This document shows, in pieces, positions 44,506 to 53,035 of a stretch of DNA of 64,000 bases (positions within the stretch are counted from its first letter, which is position 1; each line of letters opens with the position of its first letter). The position numbers were made by a program, and so were the translations under genes. Below the pieces are notes generated by a model. It was not told the DNA's origin. It worked only from the letters and a program-made list of their open reading frames with translations, and ran no database searches. Source of the DNA: Bradyrhizobium sp. CB82 (lineage in GTDB: Bacteria; Pseudomonadota; Alphaproteobacteria; Rhizobiales; Xanthobacteraceae); assembly GCF_029714405.1 (NCBI RefSeq), contig NZ_CP121651.1, positions 620,001 to 684,000 on the forward strand. The letters run 5' to 3'.

Positions 44506-46043
44506 ATGCTCGGTGCGACCAGGCCACCATGCCACGCAGGCGTCATCCGCTCGACGCCGACTTTTCCCACCGGGCTGTCGCAGCGGCGCAAGCAGCGGAC
44601 GCTGGCGGCGACAATTCTCGGGTCGAGCATGGCGTTCATCGACGGCTCCGTGAACATCGCGCTGCCCGCAATCCAGCAGGCGCTGCGTGCCGATGGGGTG
44701 ATGACCCAATGGATCGTCAACGCTTATCTGTTGCTGCTGGGCGCCCTGGTGCTGGTGGGGGGTGCTGCTGCCGATCTATATGGACACCGACGGATTTTCC
44801 TTATCGGCGTCGCACTGTTCACTATCTCCTCGATCGGATGCGGACTGGCACCAAACATCACCTTGCTGATTGTCTGCCGAGCGGTGCAGGGCATCGGAGC
44901 CGCGGTCCTTACACCAGCGAGCCTTGCGATGTTGGGAGCGACCTTCGACGAGCAAGAGCGCAGCAAGGCGATTGGCCTGTGGGTGGGCTTTGGCGCGCTG
45001 ACATCCGCGGCTGGCCCGGTTCTCGGCGGCTGGCTGGTCGACCATGTGTCATGGCGCGTGATCTTTTTGCTGAACGTCCCGCTGGCCGTCGTGGCAGCCG
45101 GTCTTCCGACCGCCTTTGCCTGCGAGAGCCGTGACCCGCAAGCCAGAGCACTCGACTTGAGGGGCGCCACTGCGATCGCCGTCAGCCTTGCTTCGATTAC
45201 TTGGGGGTTCGGCGCGATTCCTAAGTTTGGATTTCGCGACGTTTATGTGTTGTGGGCGCTGGGCGGCGGAACCGCGCTCTTTTTCGTTTTCGTCGCGATC
45301 GAAGCGCGCGCCAGAGCCGGCGCGATGATGCCCCTGTCATTGTACATGTCGCGGGAGTTCAGCGGAACGAACGCACTGACGCTGCTGCTCTACTTTGCGC
45401 TGAGCGGCGCTCTGTACTTTCTTCCATTCGGTCTGATCCGGCTGGGCGGTTATTCCGCAACGCAAGCGGGCGCCGCGCTGCTGCCGTTCGCGTTGATCAT
45501 GGGTTCAAGCGCCTCGCTCGCGGGGGGCCTCGCCGATCGCTTCAGCCCAAGGCTCTCCCTGACGATGGGCCGATCATCGCCGCCCGTGGGCTTGCGCTGC
45601 TCGGTTTGGTCGATCTCGCGCGATCTTATTGGGCCGGTGCGTTTCCGGCGATTTGCATCCTTGCCCTCGGCATGACAGTGACCGTTCCGCCCTTGACGTC
45701 GACAGTGATGACCTCCGCCGGCGACGAGCACGCGGGCATTGCGTCGGGCGTCAACAACGCGGTTGCCCGCATCGCCGGCCTGCTGGCGGTGGCCGCTCTC
45801 GGCGCGGTCTTGTCCGCAAGTTTTTCAAACCACTTATCCGGAATCACCCCCACGCAGACGAGCGACGCGCTGAATGCAGTGATGGCCGGACATCCCGGCA
45901 GCAGCGAGGGCGGATTGGCCGCATTCGATGGCGCGCTTCGAACCGTGATGTGGACAGCATCGATTTGTGCGGGACTCGGTGGCTGCATCGGCTGGCTATC
46001 GATCAGGCGGCCCGATGTCGCGCGAAGCGCTAGGCCCCTTTGA
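44506..46043 (+). pseudogene. DHA2-type MFS drug exporter with a one-base deletion
   Basis: ATG 44506 follows GGAGGAGAGCGC. The N-terminal 350 residues are a standard EmrB/QacA-like (14-TM) exporter: TILGSSMAFIDGSVNIALPA (motif D1), ADLYGHRRIFLIG (motif A) and AGPVLGGWLVDHVSWRVIFL (motif C). At 45568-45572 one C is missing from SLTMGPIIAARG, so translation ends early at 45675. The remaining TM segments continue in another frame (GVNNAVARIAGLLAVAALGA) to 46043. A single indel in a C run is the only defect seen, so a base-call error cannot be excluded. Confidence 0.85.
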
Positions 46044-46347
46044 GCCCGAACCACTCGCAAAGTCATCGATTTGATCAGGCCGATGCCTATTACGGCGGGT
46101 GGTAGTGGTTACTTTCGGCAATGTGCGTAACGGCAGCTAAGCGATCTGTCGATGGCATGGCGCAGCGCGGAAGTGCAGCGCACCGCTGACTGATGCCCGC
46201 AGCAGCCACGCAGGTTGATCGTTGCGGTCGATCAGAACCGGGATTTCCTTGGATTGCGGCCACGCCGAGGTCGAGGAGAGACAGAACAGCGAATAGCGAA
46301 GTACAGCTCCGCTGTTTACCGAAGTATCTCACCTATGGAGAATTGCC
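46044..46347. other. No gene recognised
   Basis: No protein-like frame or repeat is seen between the exporter and the signal-peptide relic. Confidence 0.4.
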
Positions 46348-46416
46348 ATGATGAGATTATCGATTGCTTTTGCCGTTGCGGCGCTGGCAAGTTCGTCCGC
46401 CTCGGCCCGAGCTAGC
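46348..46416 (+). pseudogene. Orphan signal-peptide relic
   Basis: GGAG and 7 bp precede MMRLSIAFAVAALASSSASA, a well-formed secretory signal. Right after the cleavage-like ARA the frame turns into Arg/Ser-rich sequence without character. It appears to be the 5' end of a secreted-protein gene cut off by rearrangement. Confidence 0.4.
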
Positions 46417-46627
46417 GTCTCTCGGAATGGTTCGTCTGTGCGCTCCACGATGGAGCGTCGGACCTTGGCCGCAGCAGTCTCAGAGAGGAGACGATGGATG
46501 CTGCGGGCGCGACGGCGGGCCTGACGCTCGTCGGGCGTTCTCGGTGCTGCATTGAAAACCGCTTCAAGCAGCTCGACGATGCCCTGTCTGGAGCTTGCCA
46601 CTGTCTGGAGGGCGCATACCGGCGCGG

Positions 46628-47674
46628 CTAAGGTAGGTTGGCCTTCAGAAACGCTAAGAGAGCCGCATCAAATTCGTCCGGCTTCTCGGCATGCGGGACG
46701 TGGCCGGCGTCATTGATTTCGACCAGCTTGCCGTCGGGAAGATCCTTCAGGGCGTCGCGGCCAAGCGCCGGCCAGTTGCCGAGGGGCTTGATCGCCTCGG
46801 GCGCGGCATAGCGGCGGAAGAACACGCTGCGATCGTTTTGGCCGATCACGAGCAGCACCGGCATCTTCAACAGCCGGTATTCGTGGCGGATCGGCTCGTT
46901 GTAGATCATGTCGTAGGTCAGCGCCGACGCGCGCGCCCAACGCGGGTATTCAGGACTTTGCAGCACCCGCGAGAAGATCTCGGTGTAGTGCTGTGCGACC
47001 GGCGGCCAGCCGACGAAGAACGCTGCCATGAAGGCGCGGAAGCTCTCGGGCGTCTGCGACATCTCGGTCTTGATCAGTGTCTCGATCTGCTGCGGCGGGA
47101 TGGCGCTGCGATAATCTTCGAGGCCGATCGGGTTCTCCAGCGCCAGCACCTGCGTGGTCTCCGGATAGTTGCGGGCGAAATAGACGGCGAGCATGCCGCC
47201 GAAGGAATGGCCAACGATCGCTGCCCTGGTGATCCCGAGGCCGTCGAGCAGCGCCTTGGTGTTGCGCGCCAGAATATCGAAGTGATAGCGGATGTCGGGC
47301 TTCGACGATTTGCCGAAACCGATCTGGTCCGGCGCGATGGCCCGGTAGCCCTGGCCGGTCAGTGTCGCGATCGTATGTGCCCAATAGTCGCCGGAAAAGC
47401 TCTTGCCGTGCAGCAGCACGACGGTCTTGCCGTTCGCTGCCGCGGCCGGCGGCACGTCCATATAGGCCATCCGCACCGACTGGCCCTCGAGTGTGAGATC
47501 AAGATATTGCACCGGATAGGGATAGTTGATGCCCTCAAGACCGATGCCGAGCGGCGTTAGGGCGGCCGACGGGATCGGGCCAGCGGGCGCCGACGGCGTC
47601 TGGGCTCCAGCGGTGCCGCTCAACGCGGCGATCGCAAGCAAGGCAGCGAAGATTGTCCGAACACGATTGGTCAT
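46628..47674 (-). CDS. Secreted alpha/beta hydrolase
   Basis: A 348-residue alpha/beta-hydrolase with a signal peptide (MTNRVRTIFAALLAIAALSG, cleavage after TAGA). Motifs are VVLLHGKSFSGDYW (oxyanion), VGHSFGGML (nucleophile Ser), an acid in LLVIGQND and the His in INDAGHVPHAEKP. The closest type is epoxide-hydrolase/haloperoxidase-like esterases; substrate not predictable. ATG 47674 is preferred as it begins the signal peptide. It is followed on the same strand by little else. Confidence 0.85.
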   Translation of the reverse strand: MTNRVRTIFAALLAIAALSGTAGAQTPSAPAGPIPSAALTPLGIGLEGINYPYPVQYLDLTLEGQSVRMAYMDVPPAAAANGKTVVLLHGKSFSGDYWAHTIATLTGQGYRAIAPDQIGFGKSSKPDIRYHFDILARNTKALLDGLGITRAAIVGHSFGGMLAVYFARNYPETTQVLALENPIGLEDYRSAIPPQQIETLIKTEMSQTPESFRAFMAAFFVGWPPVAQHYTEIFSRVLQSPEYPRWARASALTYDMIYNEPIRHEYRLLKMPVLLVIGQNDRSVFFRRYAAPEAIKPLGNWPALGRDALKDLPDGKLVEINDAGHVPHAEKPDEFDAALLAFLKANLP

Positions 47675-47715
47675 GCCGAGGTATCTCCAGGGAAAGCCGC
47701 TGATGGATGATTCAA

Positions 47716-48747
47716 TCAAACCGCGGTCCGGGATGACTGCCGGTGCTGCGATGGCAGTGTCATAGCGGCAGCCAGGTGCCCGCGCCCGTGCGGCGCGGTG
47801 AAGTCAAGCAGAGGCCCGACGGGTACGACTCCCGTCGGATTGATCGAGCGGTGACTCTCGTAATAGTGCCGCCGGATATGCTCGAAATTCACGGTCGCGG
47901 CGATGCCGGGCCATTGGTAGATGTCGCGCGTATAGGCCGACAGGTTGGGATAATCGGCAATGCGGCGGATGTTGCACTTGAAATGCCCGACATAGACCGC
48001 GTCGAAGCGGATCAGCGTCGTGAACAGGCGGATGTCGGCTTCGGTCAGGCTGTCGCCGAACAGAAACCTGCGGTCGGCAAGCCGTTGCTCGAGCCAGTCG
48101 AGCGTATCGAACAGCGGGACGACGGCTTCCTCATACGCTTCCTGGGTCGTCGCGAAGCCGGCCTTGTAGACGCCGTTGTTCAGCGTGTCATAGATGCGGG
48201 CGTTGACCGCGTCGATATCGGCGCGCAGCGCTTGCGAGTAATAGTCGTCGGGCTTCGCGCCGATCGCGTTGAAGGCCACGTTCAACATGCGGATGATCTC
48301 GGACGATTCGTTGTTGACGATCGCGCGCGCGTGCTTGTCCCAAAGGACGGGAACGGTCACGCGGCCGCTGTAATGCGGATCGGCCGCACTGTAGATCTGA
48401 TGCAGGAACCGCGCGCGGTAGACGGTATCCGGGACGACGCCGGGGCCGTCCGCGAAGGTCCAGCCGTTCTCGAGCATCAACCAGTGCACCACGGAGACCG
48501 AGACCATGGTCTCGAGGCCTTTCAGCGCGCGCATGATCAGCGTGCGGTGTGCCCAGGGACAGGCGAGGCTGACGTAGAGATGGTAGCGGCCGGCTTGCGC
48601 CTTGAAGCCGCCCACCCCGCTCGGGCCGGCGCTGCCGTCGGCCGTGATCCAGTTGCGGAAGGCCGCATCCTTGCGCACAAAGCGGCCACGCGTCGAGGCG
48701 GTATCGTACCAGGCATCGCGCCATTGGCCGTCGACCAGCAGTCCCAT
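47716..48747 (-). CDS. Glutathionyl-hydroquinone reductase (Xi-class GST)
   Basis: A 343-residue protein of the YqjG/PcpF/ECM4 group, which reduces glutathionyl-hydroquinones to hydroquinones. The catalytic Cys is in SLACPWAHRTLIMRALKG; VPVLWDKHARAIVNNESSEI is the glutathione-binding strand, and RFLFGDSLTEADIRLFTTLI lies in the C-terminal helical domain. GAGGAGG precedes the ATG. A hydroquinone detoxifier fits the quinone-generating oxygenases in the window. It lies downstream of the SDR gene on the same strand. Confidence 0.88.
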   Translation of the reverse strand: MGLLVDGQWRDAWYDTASTRGRFVRKDAAFRNWITADGSAGPSGVGGFKAQAGRYHLYVSLACPWAHRTLIMRALKGLETMVSVSVVHWLMLENGWTFADGPGVVPDTVYRARFLHQIYSAADPHYSGRVTVPVLWDKHARAIVNNESSEIIRMLNVAFNAIGAKPDDYYSQALRADIDAVNARIYDTLNNGVYKAGFATTQEAYEEAVVPLFDTLDWLEQRLADRRFLFGDSLTEADIRLFTTLIRFDAVYVGHFKCNIRRIADYPNLSAYTRDIYQWPGIAATVNFEHIRRHYYESHRSINPTGVVPVGPLLDFTAPHGRGHLAAAMTLPSQHRQSSRTAV

Positions 48748-48783
48748 ATCAGCCTCCTCGTTCCTTGTGCAACCGCGGCGCGC

Positions 48784-49563
48784 TCAGGTACGGGTGATGG
48801 AAAGGCCGCCATCGATCAGCGACGCGGTACCCGTGACGAAAGCGGAATCGTCGGATGCCAGGTACAGGACCGAACGCGCGACTTCCTCCGGCCGTCCCAC
48901 GCGCTTGAGGGCGTGAAGATTGGTGATAAAGGCCGTCTTGTCCGGGGTGTCGTTCATCTCGCGATACATGTCGGTATCCACCGCGCCCGGCAAGATCGCG
49001 TTGACCCTGACATTCTGCGGGCCGAACTCGGCGGCCAGCGTCTGCGTCAGTCCGATCAGGCCCGACTTGCTTGCGGCATAGGCGGCGACGCCGGGAAATG
49101 AGGACGTGTGGCCGACAAAGGTAGAGGTGAAGATCACCGATCCGCCGCCATGCTTGACCATCTCGGCGATCTGGTGCTTGGCACCGAGGAACGAGCCGGT
49201 CAGGTTGATGGCGATGGCATCGTTCCAGCCCGCCTCGGAAACGCCGGTCGAGGGCCCACCTTCGCCGAGCGTGCCGGCATTGTTGAACGCGATGTCGAGC
49301 CTGCCGAAGGTCTTGACGGCCAGCGCGACGAGGGCCCGGGCATAGGCTTCGGAGCGCACGTCCCCGGCGAGCGCCACGGCCGCACCGCCGCTCGCCTTGA
49401 TTTCGTCCACGAGGCTCGCAAGTTCGGATTCACGCCGTGCGCCGACGACGACCTTGGCACCTTCGGCGGCGAAGAGCTTGGCGGTCGCGCGGCCAATGCC
49501 GGAGCTGGCGCCGGTGACGATGGCGACCTTGTTCTGAAGGCGCCCTGTTTGCTGCTGTGTCAT
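48784..49563 (-). CDS. Short-chain dehydrogenase/reductase
   Basis: A 259-residue classical SDR: cofactor motif TGASSGIGRATAKLFAAEGA, DV in ALAGDVRSE, NNAG (FNNAGTLGEGG), catalytic Ser in IFTSTFVG, YxxxK in YAASKSGLIGLTQ, and the C-terminal GTASLIDGGLS. ATG 49563 (MTQQQTGRLQ) follows GGGAGAAACGGAC. The basic residue after the first strand (GARRES) suggests NADP(H). It is divergent from a LysR gene with a perfect operator between, and followed by the glutathionyl-hydroquinone reductase gene after a 36-bp gap. Confidence 0.9.
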   Translation of the reverse strand: MTQQQTGRLQNKVAIVTGASSGIGRATAKLFAAEGAKVVVGARRESELASLVDEIKASGGAAVALAGDVRSEAYARALVALAVKTFGRLDIAFNNAGTLGEGGPSTGVSEAGWNDAIAINLTGSFLGAKHQIAEMVKHGGGSVIFTSTFVGHTSSFPGVAAYAASKSGLIGLTQTLAAEFGPQNVRVNAILPGAVDTDMYREMNDTPDKTAFITNLHALKRVGRPEEVARSVLYLASDDSAFVTGTASLIDGGLSITRT

Positions 49564-49655
49564 GTCCGTTTCTCCCGTTTGCGGCTGCGGAAATCGCGGC
49601 CTGATGAGTGTAGGTAAACCCAACATGGAGTTGAAGGAAGACACAGAAACTGGTT

Positions 49656-49682
49656 ACATCATTCAGTTTTTATGAATGATGT
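49656..49682. promoter_or_regulatory. Perfect LysR operator between SDR and LysR genes
   Basis: ACATCATTC-N9-GAATGATGT, a 9-bp perfect inverted repeat (inner form TTC-N9-GAA with T-N11-A geometry). It covers an ATG at 49672, which makes the downstream ATG at 49693 the better LysR start and suggests autoregulation. Confidence 0.6.
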
Positions 49683-49692
49683 GAGGCGAGAC

Positions 49693-50595
49693 ATGGACCG
49701 GTTGCGAGCTTTCGAGGTTTTCGTCGCTGTCGTGGGCCAAGGCAGCTTCAGCCGCGCCGCGGACAAGCTCGACACCTCGCCGGCGAATGTCACCCGGTAC
49801 GTCAACGAACTGGAGGAGATGCTCGGCGCCCGCCTGCTCCACCGCACGTCGCGGCGGCTGTCGCTGACCGAGACCGGAAAGATGTTGCACGACCGGGCAC
49901 TCGCCATCCTCGAGGACGTGGCCGAAGCCGAGTCAATCGCGTCCACCGCCACGATGCAGCCGCGCGGACGGCTACGGGTCAACGCGCCGTTGAGTTTCGG
50001 CATTCGCCATCTGGCGCCGCTCTGGCCGCGCTTTTGCGCGCGCTATCCGGATATCGAGCTGGATGTCAGCCTGGTCGACCGGGTCGTCGATCTCGTCGAG
50101 GAGGGCTATGATCTGGCCGTCCGCATCTCGCGCGGCGGATCGCCGGCCCTTGTCGGTCGCAAGCTCGCGACCACGCGCCACCTGATCTGCGCGTCTCCCG
50201 ACTACGTCGCGCGCCACGGCGTGCCGCAGAGCCCTGAAGACCTCAACGAACATGCCTGCATTGCCTATGTCTATTCGGACTCCGTTGACGAGTGGCGGTT
50301 GCTGGACAGTGCAGGCAAGGAGCATTCCGTCGCGGTGCGCCACATCATGTGCACCAACAATGGTGATACTGCCCGCGCAGCGGCGCTGGCCGGACTTGGC
50401 ATTGTGCGGCAGCCGACCTTCCTGATCGGCGAGGATTTGCGGCGGAAACGGCTGGTGCCCCTGTTGACCGGCTACCGCATGCCTGAAACCGACGTGCTGG
50501 CGGTCTATCCCAGCCGCCGCCACCTCAGCGCCAAGGTGCGCGTGATGGTGGATTTTCTGGCCGAGGCGTTTCGCGGCACGCCGCCCTGGGACTAG
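49693..50595 (+). CDS. LysR-family transcriptional regulator
   Basis: A 300-residue LysR protein starting MDRLRAFEVFVAVVGQGSFS at 49693 after GAGGCGAGAC. HTH region DTSPANVTRYVNELEEMLGA, wing HRTSRRLSLTETG. The effector domain has RVNAPLSFGIRHLAPLWPRF. It resembles regulators paired with SDR/GST detoxification genes. It is divergent from the SDR-glutathionyl-hydroquinone reductase genes with the 27-bp palindrome between. Confidence 0.88.
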   Translation: MDRLRAFEVFVAVVGQGSFSRAADKLDTSPANVTRYVNELEEMLGARLLHRTSRRLSLTETGKMLHDRALAILEDVAEAESIASTATMQPRGRLRVNAPLSFGIRHLAPLWPRFCARYPDIELDVSLVDRVVDLVEEGYDLAVRISRGGSPALVGRKLATTRHLICASPDYVARHGVPQSPEDLNEHACIAYVYSDSVDEWRLLDSAGKEHSVAVRHIMCTNNGDTARAAALAGLGIVRQPTFLIGEDLRRKRLVPLLTGYRMPETDVLAVYPSRRHLSAKVRVMVDFLAEAFRGTPPWD

Positions 50596-50802
50596 GGACG
50601 TGCGGCGCGCGAGCCGCATCGGGAAGGTGACGGTTTATGTCCCTCGCTGAAATCTTGCGTCAGTCTCTGCATCAACATGCTGTCGCTGCCTGCAGTCAAC
50701 GCCCCCAATCAGACTGAGTCGCTCGCGTTGTACGGCGGCCCTGAGACGCCGGCAGTCACGGCGACCTTTCCGCTTGACCGGGCAGCGGAATCGTATCGGT
50801 TA

Positions 50803-51891
50803 GTCCGTGAAACGCCAGCGCAGAGGTGTGGCAGATAACGCCTTTCGGGACGAGCTTGGCGGTGCGAAGGTGAAGGCACTCAAGGCTGAAGGCATGGGCG
50901 CTTCTGCCATGCGCTGATCGGGAAGGTCCGCGCCAGGGCGGCCGAGAAGCTCGGATCGGTGCCGCGGGTGGTGAGCTGTTTTGAGGCCGGCTATGACGGC
51001 TTCTGGCTGCATCGGTTGCTGCTTGCGGCGGGGCTCACGAACCTCGTATTCGATGCGGCGAGCATTGCGGTCGAACAGCGGAGCCGGCGAGCGAAGACCG
51101 ACCGGATCGACGGCGAACTCCTGATACGCACCTTGATGGCCTATTTGCGCGGCGAGCCGCGGGTGGTCCGGGTCGTGCGCGTCCCGAGCGCGGAACAGGA
51201 AGATGCCCGGCAGGCCAGCCGCGAACGCGATCGGCTGATCGAGGAGCAGACGGCCCATACCAATCGGATCAAGGCGCTGCTGCGCCTGCTGGGAATGACG
51301 GCGGCAGCCTGCGACGGCGGAACTGGCTGCCTGGCTGGAGCAACAGCGCGATTGGCAGGGCCAGCCGCTACCACCGCATCTTCTCGCTGAGGTCAAGCGC
51401 GAGCATGCGCGTCTGATGCTGGTACGGGAACAGCTCGCGGCACTCGAGCAGGCCCAGGTTGCCAATCCGCCTGCCACGGCTTCGATGGACGATCGGTGCA
51501 AGCTGTTGCAGCGGATCAAGGCGCTTGGCCCTGCCTTCAGTTCGACACTGATGAACGAGCTATTCTATAAGGACTTCCGCAACCGCCGCGAGGTCGCGAG
51601 CTATTGTGGATTGGCGCCCAGCCCCTGGAAGAGCGGCGGCATCGACCGCGAGCAGGGTATCAGCATAGCGGGCAATCGCCGCGCCCGGCTGAAGGCGATC
51701 GAGCTTGCCTGGCTCTGGCTGCGCCATCAACCGGACAGTGCGCTCAGCCAATGGTTTCGTACCCGCACGGCCAACGCCGGCGGACGAGCCAACGCATCGC
51801 CATCGTTGCGCTGGCGCGCAAACTGATCGTGGCGCTGTGGCGTTATCTCAACACCGGGCTCGTCCCTGAGCAGGCCGCGATGAAGGCTTAA
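50803..51891 (+). mobile_element. IS110-family element with a broken transposase
   Basis: Transposase pieces lie in several frames: VVSCFEAGYDGFWLHRLLLA (catalytic Glu), RRAKTDRIDGELLIRTLMAY (the Asp pair), then after a shift near 51370 LLQRIKALGPAFSSTLMNEL, and KDFRNRREVASYCGLAPSPW with the C-terminal catalytic Ser region SGGIDREQGISIAGNRRARL. A final frame holds IAIVALARKLIVALWRYLNT and a stop at 51891. The N-terminal DEDD start is degraded. Several indels make it inert. Same subgroup as the fragment at 27437. Confidence 0.75.
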
Positions 51892-52410
51892 GAACCAAAC
51901 CTCGCAATCAGGCGCGCCGCAGTTTCGCTGCGGTCACTGAGGATGGATGATGACCGGGCCACCCAGGGGCAAACCAAACCGTTTTGTAGATGGGTCTCAT
52001 CCTCATGGCTTCCTCGCCGCAAGCATGCGGAATGTGGGTACGGATCAGACGATCCGACCGGATATGAGGTGATGCAGTGAGTTGCTGCAATCGTCGCAAG
52101 CCAATCCTCGCCCGGAGCTCGCTCGTCGCGCTGCGCTACGCATGGCTCCGCGCGCCGCCCTGTCACTATCAAAACCCAACCCAGACCTATCCAAGACACT
52201 TGACTCTCAAAGCCCCATATGAGGGTGGGCATAATGCCAAGGAAAATTGCTTGATCGTTTTCGCTGCGGGAAGACAACTGGATCTCCTACGCGGGGAAGC
52301 TTCACTAAGCTCAAACTCTGATAAATACGATGAACCCTGTCCTCGAAAGTCGCGCGTCTTTCCGGAGTCATCGTGAAGGATTCTGTAACGAAAGCGACCG
52401 GTGGTTGCCC
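51892..52410. other. No intact gene; possible IS110 3' flank
   Basis: Directly follows the transposase stop and contains no protein-like frame. IS110 elements lack terminal inverted repeats and have long non-coding ends, so part of this may belong to the element. I cannot place the boundary. Confidence 0.35.
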
Positions 52411-52599
52411 TCACACGCCGACGTAGTAGACTTCGCTCCGGTCATTGCGGGTGACTACCACGCAGGTATTGCCCCGCAAGAGGGGCCGCCTGCTGCCCAA
52501 CTCCCTCGCGAATCTTTCAGCCGCACGGAAAGCATCCAGCTCGGTCTCGAATAGATGCCGGGTATTTTGCCCACCTTCAAGGTTAAAGCAACGCGCCAT
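52411..52599 (-). CDS. Small conserved-type protein, 62 residues
   Basis: MARCFNLEGGQNTRHLFETE, then AFRAAERFARELGSRRPLLR and TCVVVTRNDRSEVYYVGV: a helix followed by two beta strands with good codon use. It starts 3 bp after the stop of the next small gene upstream, so the pair is probably an operon. Function unknown; similar short proteins are, I believe, frequent in Bradyrhizobium. Confidence 0.5.
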   Translation of the reverse strand: MARCFNLEGGQNTRHLFETELDAFRAAERFARELGSRRPLLRGNTCVVVTRNDRSEVYYVGV

Positions 52600-52602
52600 G
52601 GC

Positions 52603-52785
52603 TTATCGCAGGACGTCTGGGGGACTGGGGCTCATGTCCGTCTGGAGCGACGGCAACTGCTCCACCTTCTCAGTAAGATCGGCAGCCTTGCCGATGAGCA
52701 CGGCGGCGACGCCGGGGTTGCTGGTCTGCCTCGCAAACTTGAGAAGCATGGCCACTTGCCTGATGAGATAGTCTTCACTCGGCAC
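52603..52785 (-). CDS. Small conserved-type protein, 60 residues
   Basis: MPSEDYLIRQVAMLLKFARQ, then TSNPGVAAVLIGKAADLTEK, mostly helical. First of a two-gene minus-strand unit with the protein at 52411. Function unknown. Confidence 0.5.
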   Translation of the reverse strand: MPSEDYLIRQVAMLLKFARQTSNPGVAAVLIGKAADLTEKVEQLPSLQTDMSPSPPDVLR

Positions 52786-53035
52786 CGCCGCGATCTCCTG
52801 CCCGCCCGAAATACATTACGCCAAAGAGCCGAAGCGGTTCCGCAGGGACCGCCCTAGAGAGCGTGGAATGGGACTTTAAGGATCGGCTTACCAAGAGACA
52901 GATAGGTAACTTAGGTGAGCTTTGGTCGGTCCTCATTCGGACTTTTCGTAGCGTGTTTAAACCTATTGAAATGATTGTTTATCACGGTTTGCTCACGTGC
53001 GTCATATTGGCTGCGGTACTTATGTGGAGGGTGCC

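Noticed and set aside
46329..46601. A 90-codon minus-strand frame with a helical charged pattern
   Set aside because: No ribosome-binding site or family. It overlaps the signal-peptide relic and its composition is borderline, so I left it out as a gene.
49672..49692. ATG at 49672 as the LysR start
   Set aside because: It lies inside the perfect operator palindrome and has no Shine-Dalgarno, whereas ATG 49693 has GAGGCGAG and gives the usual LysR N-terminus.
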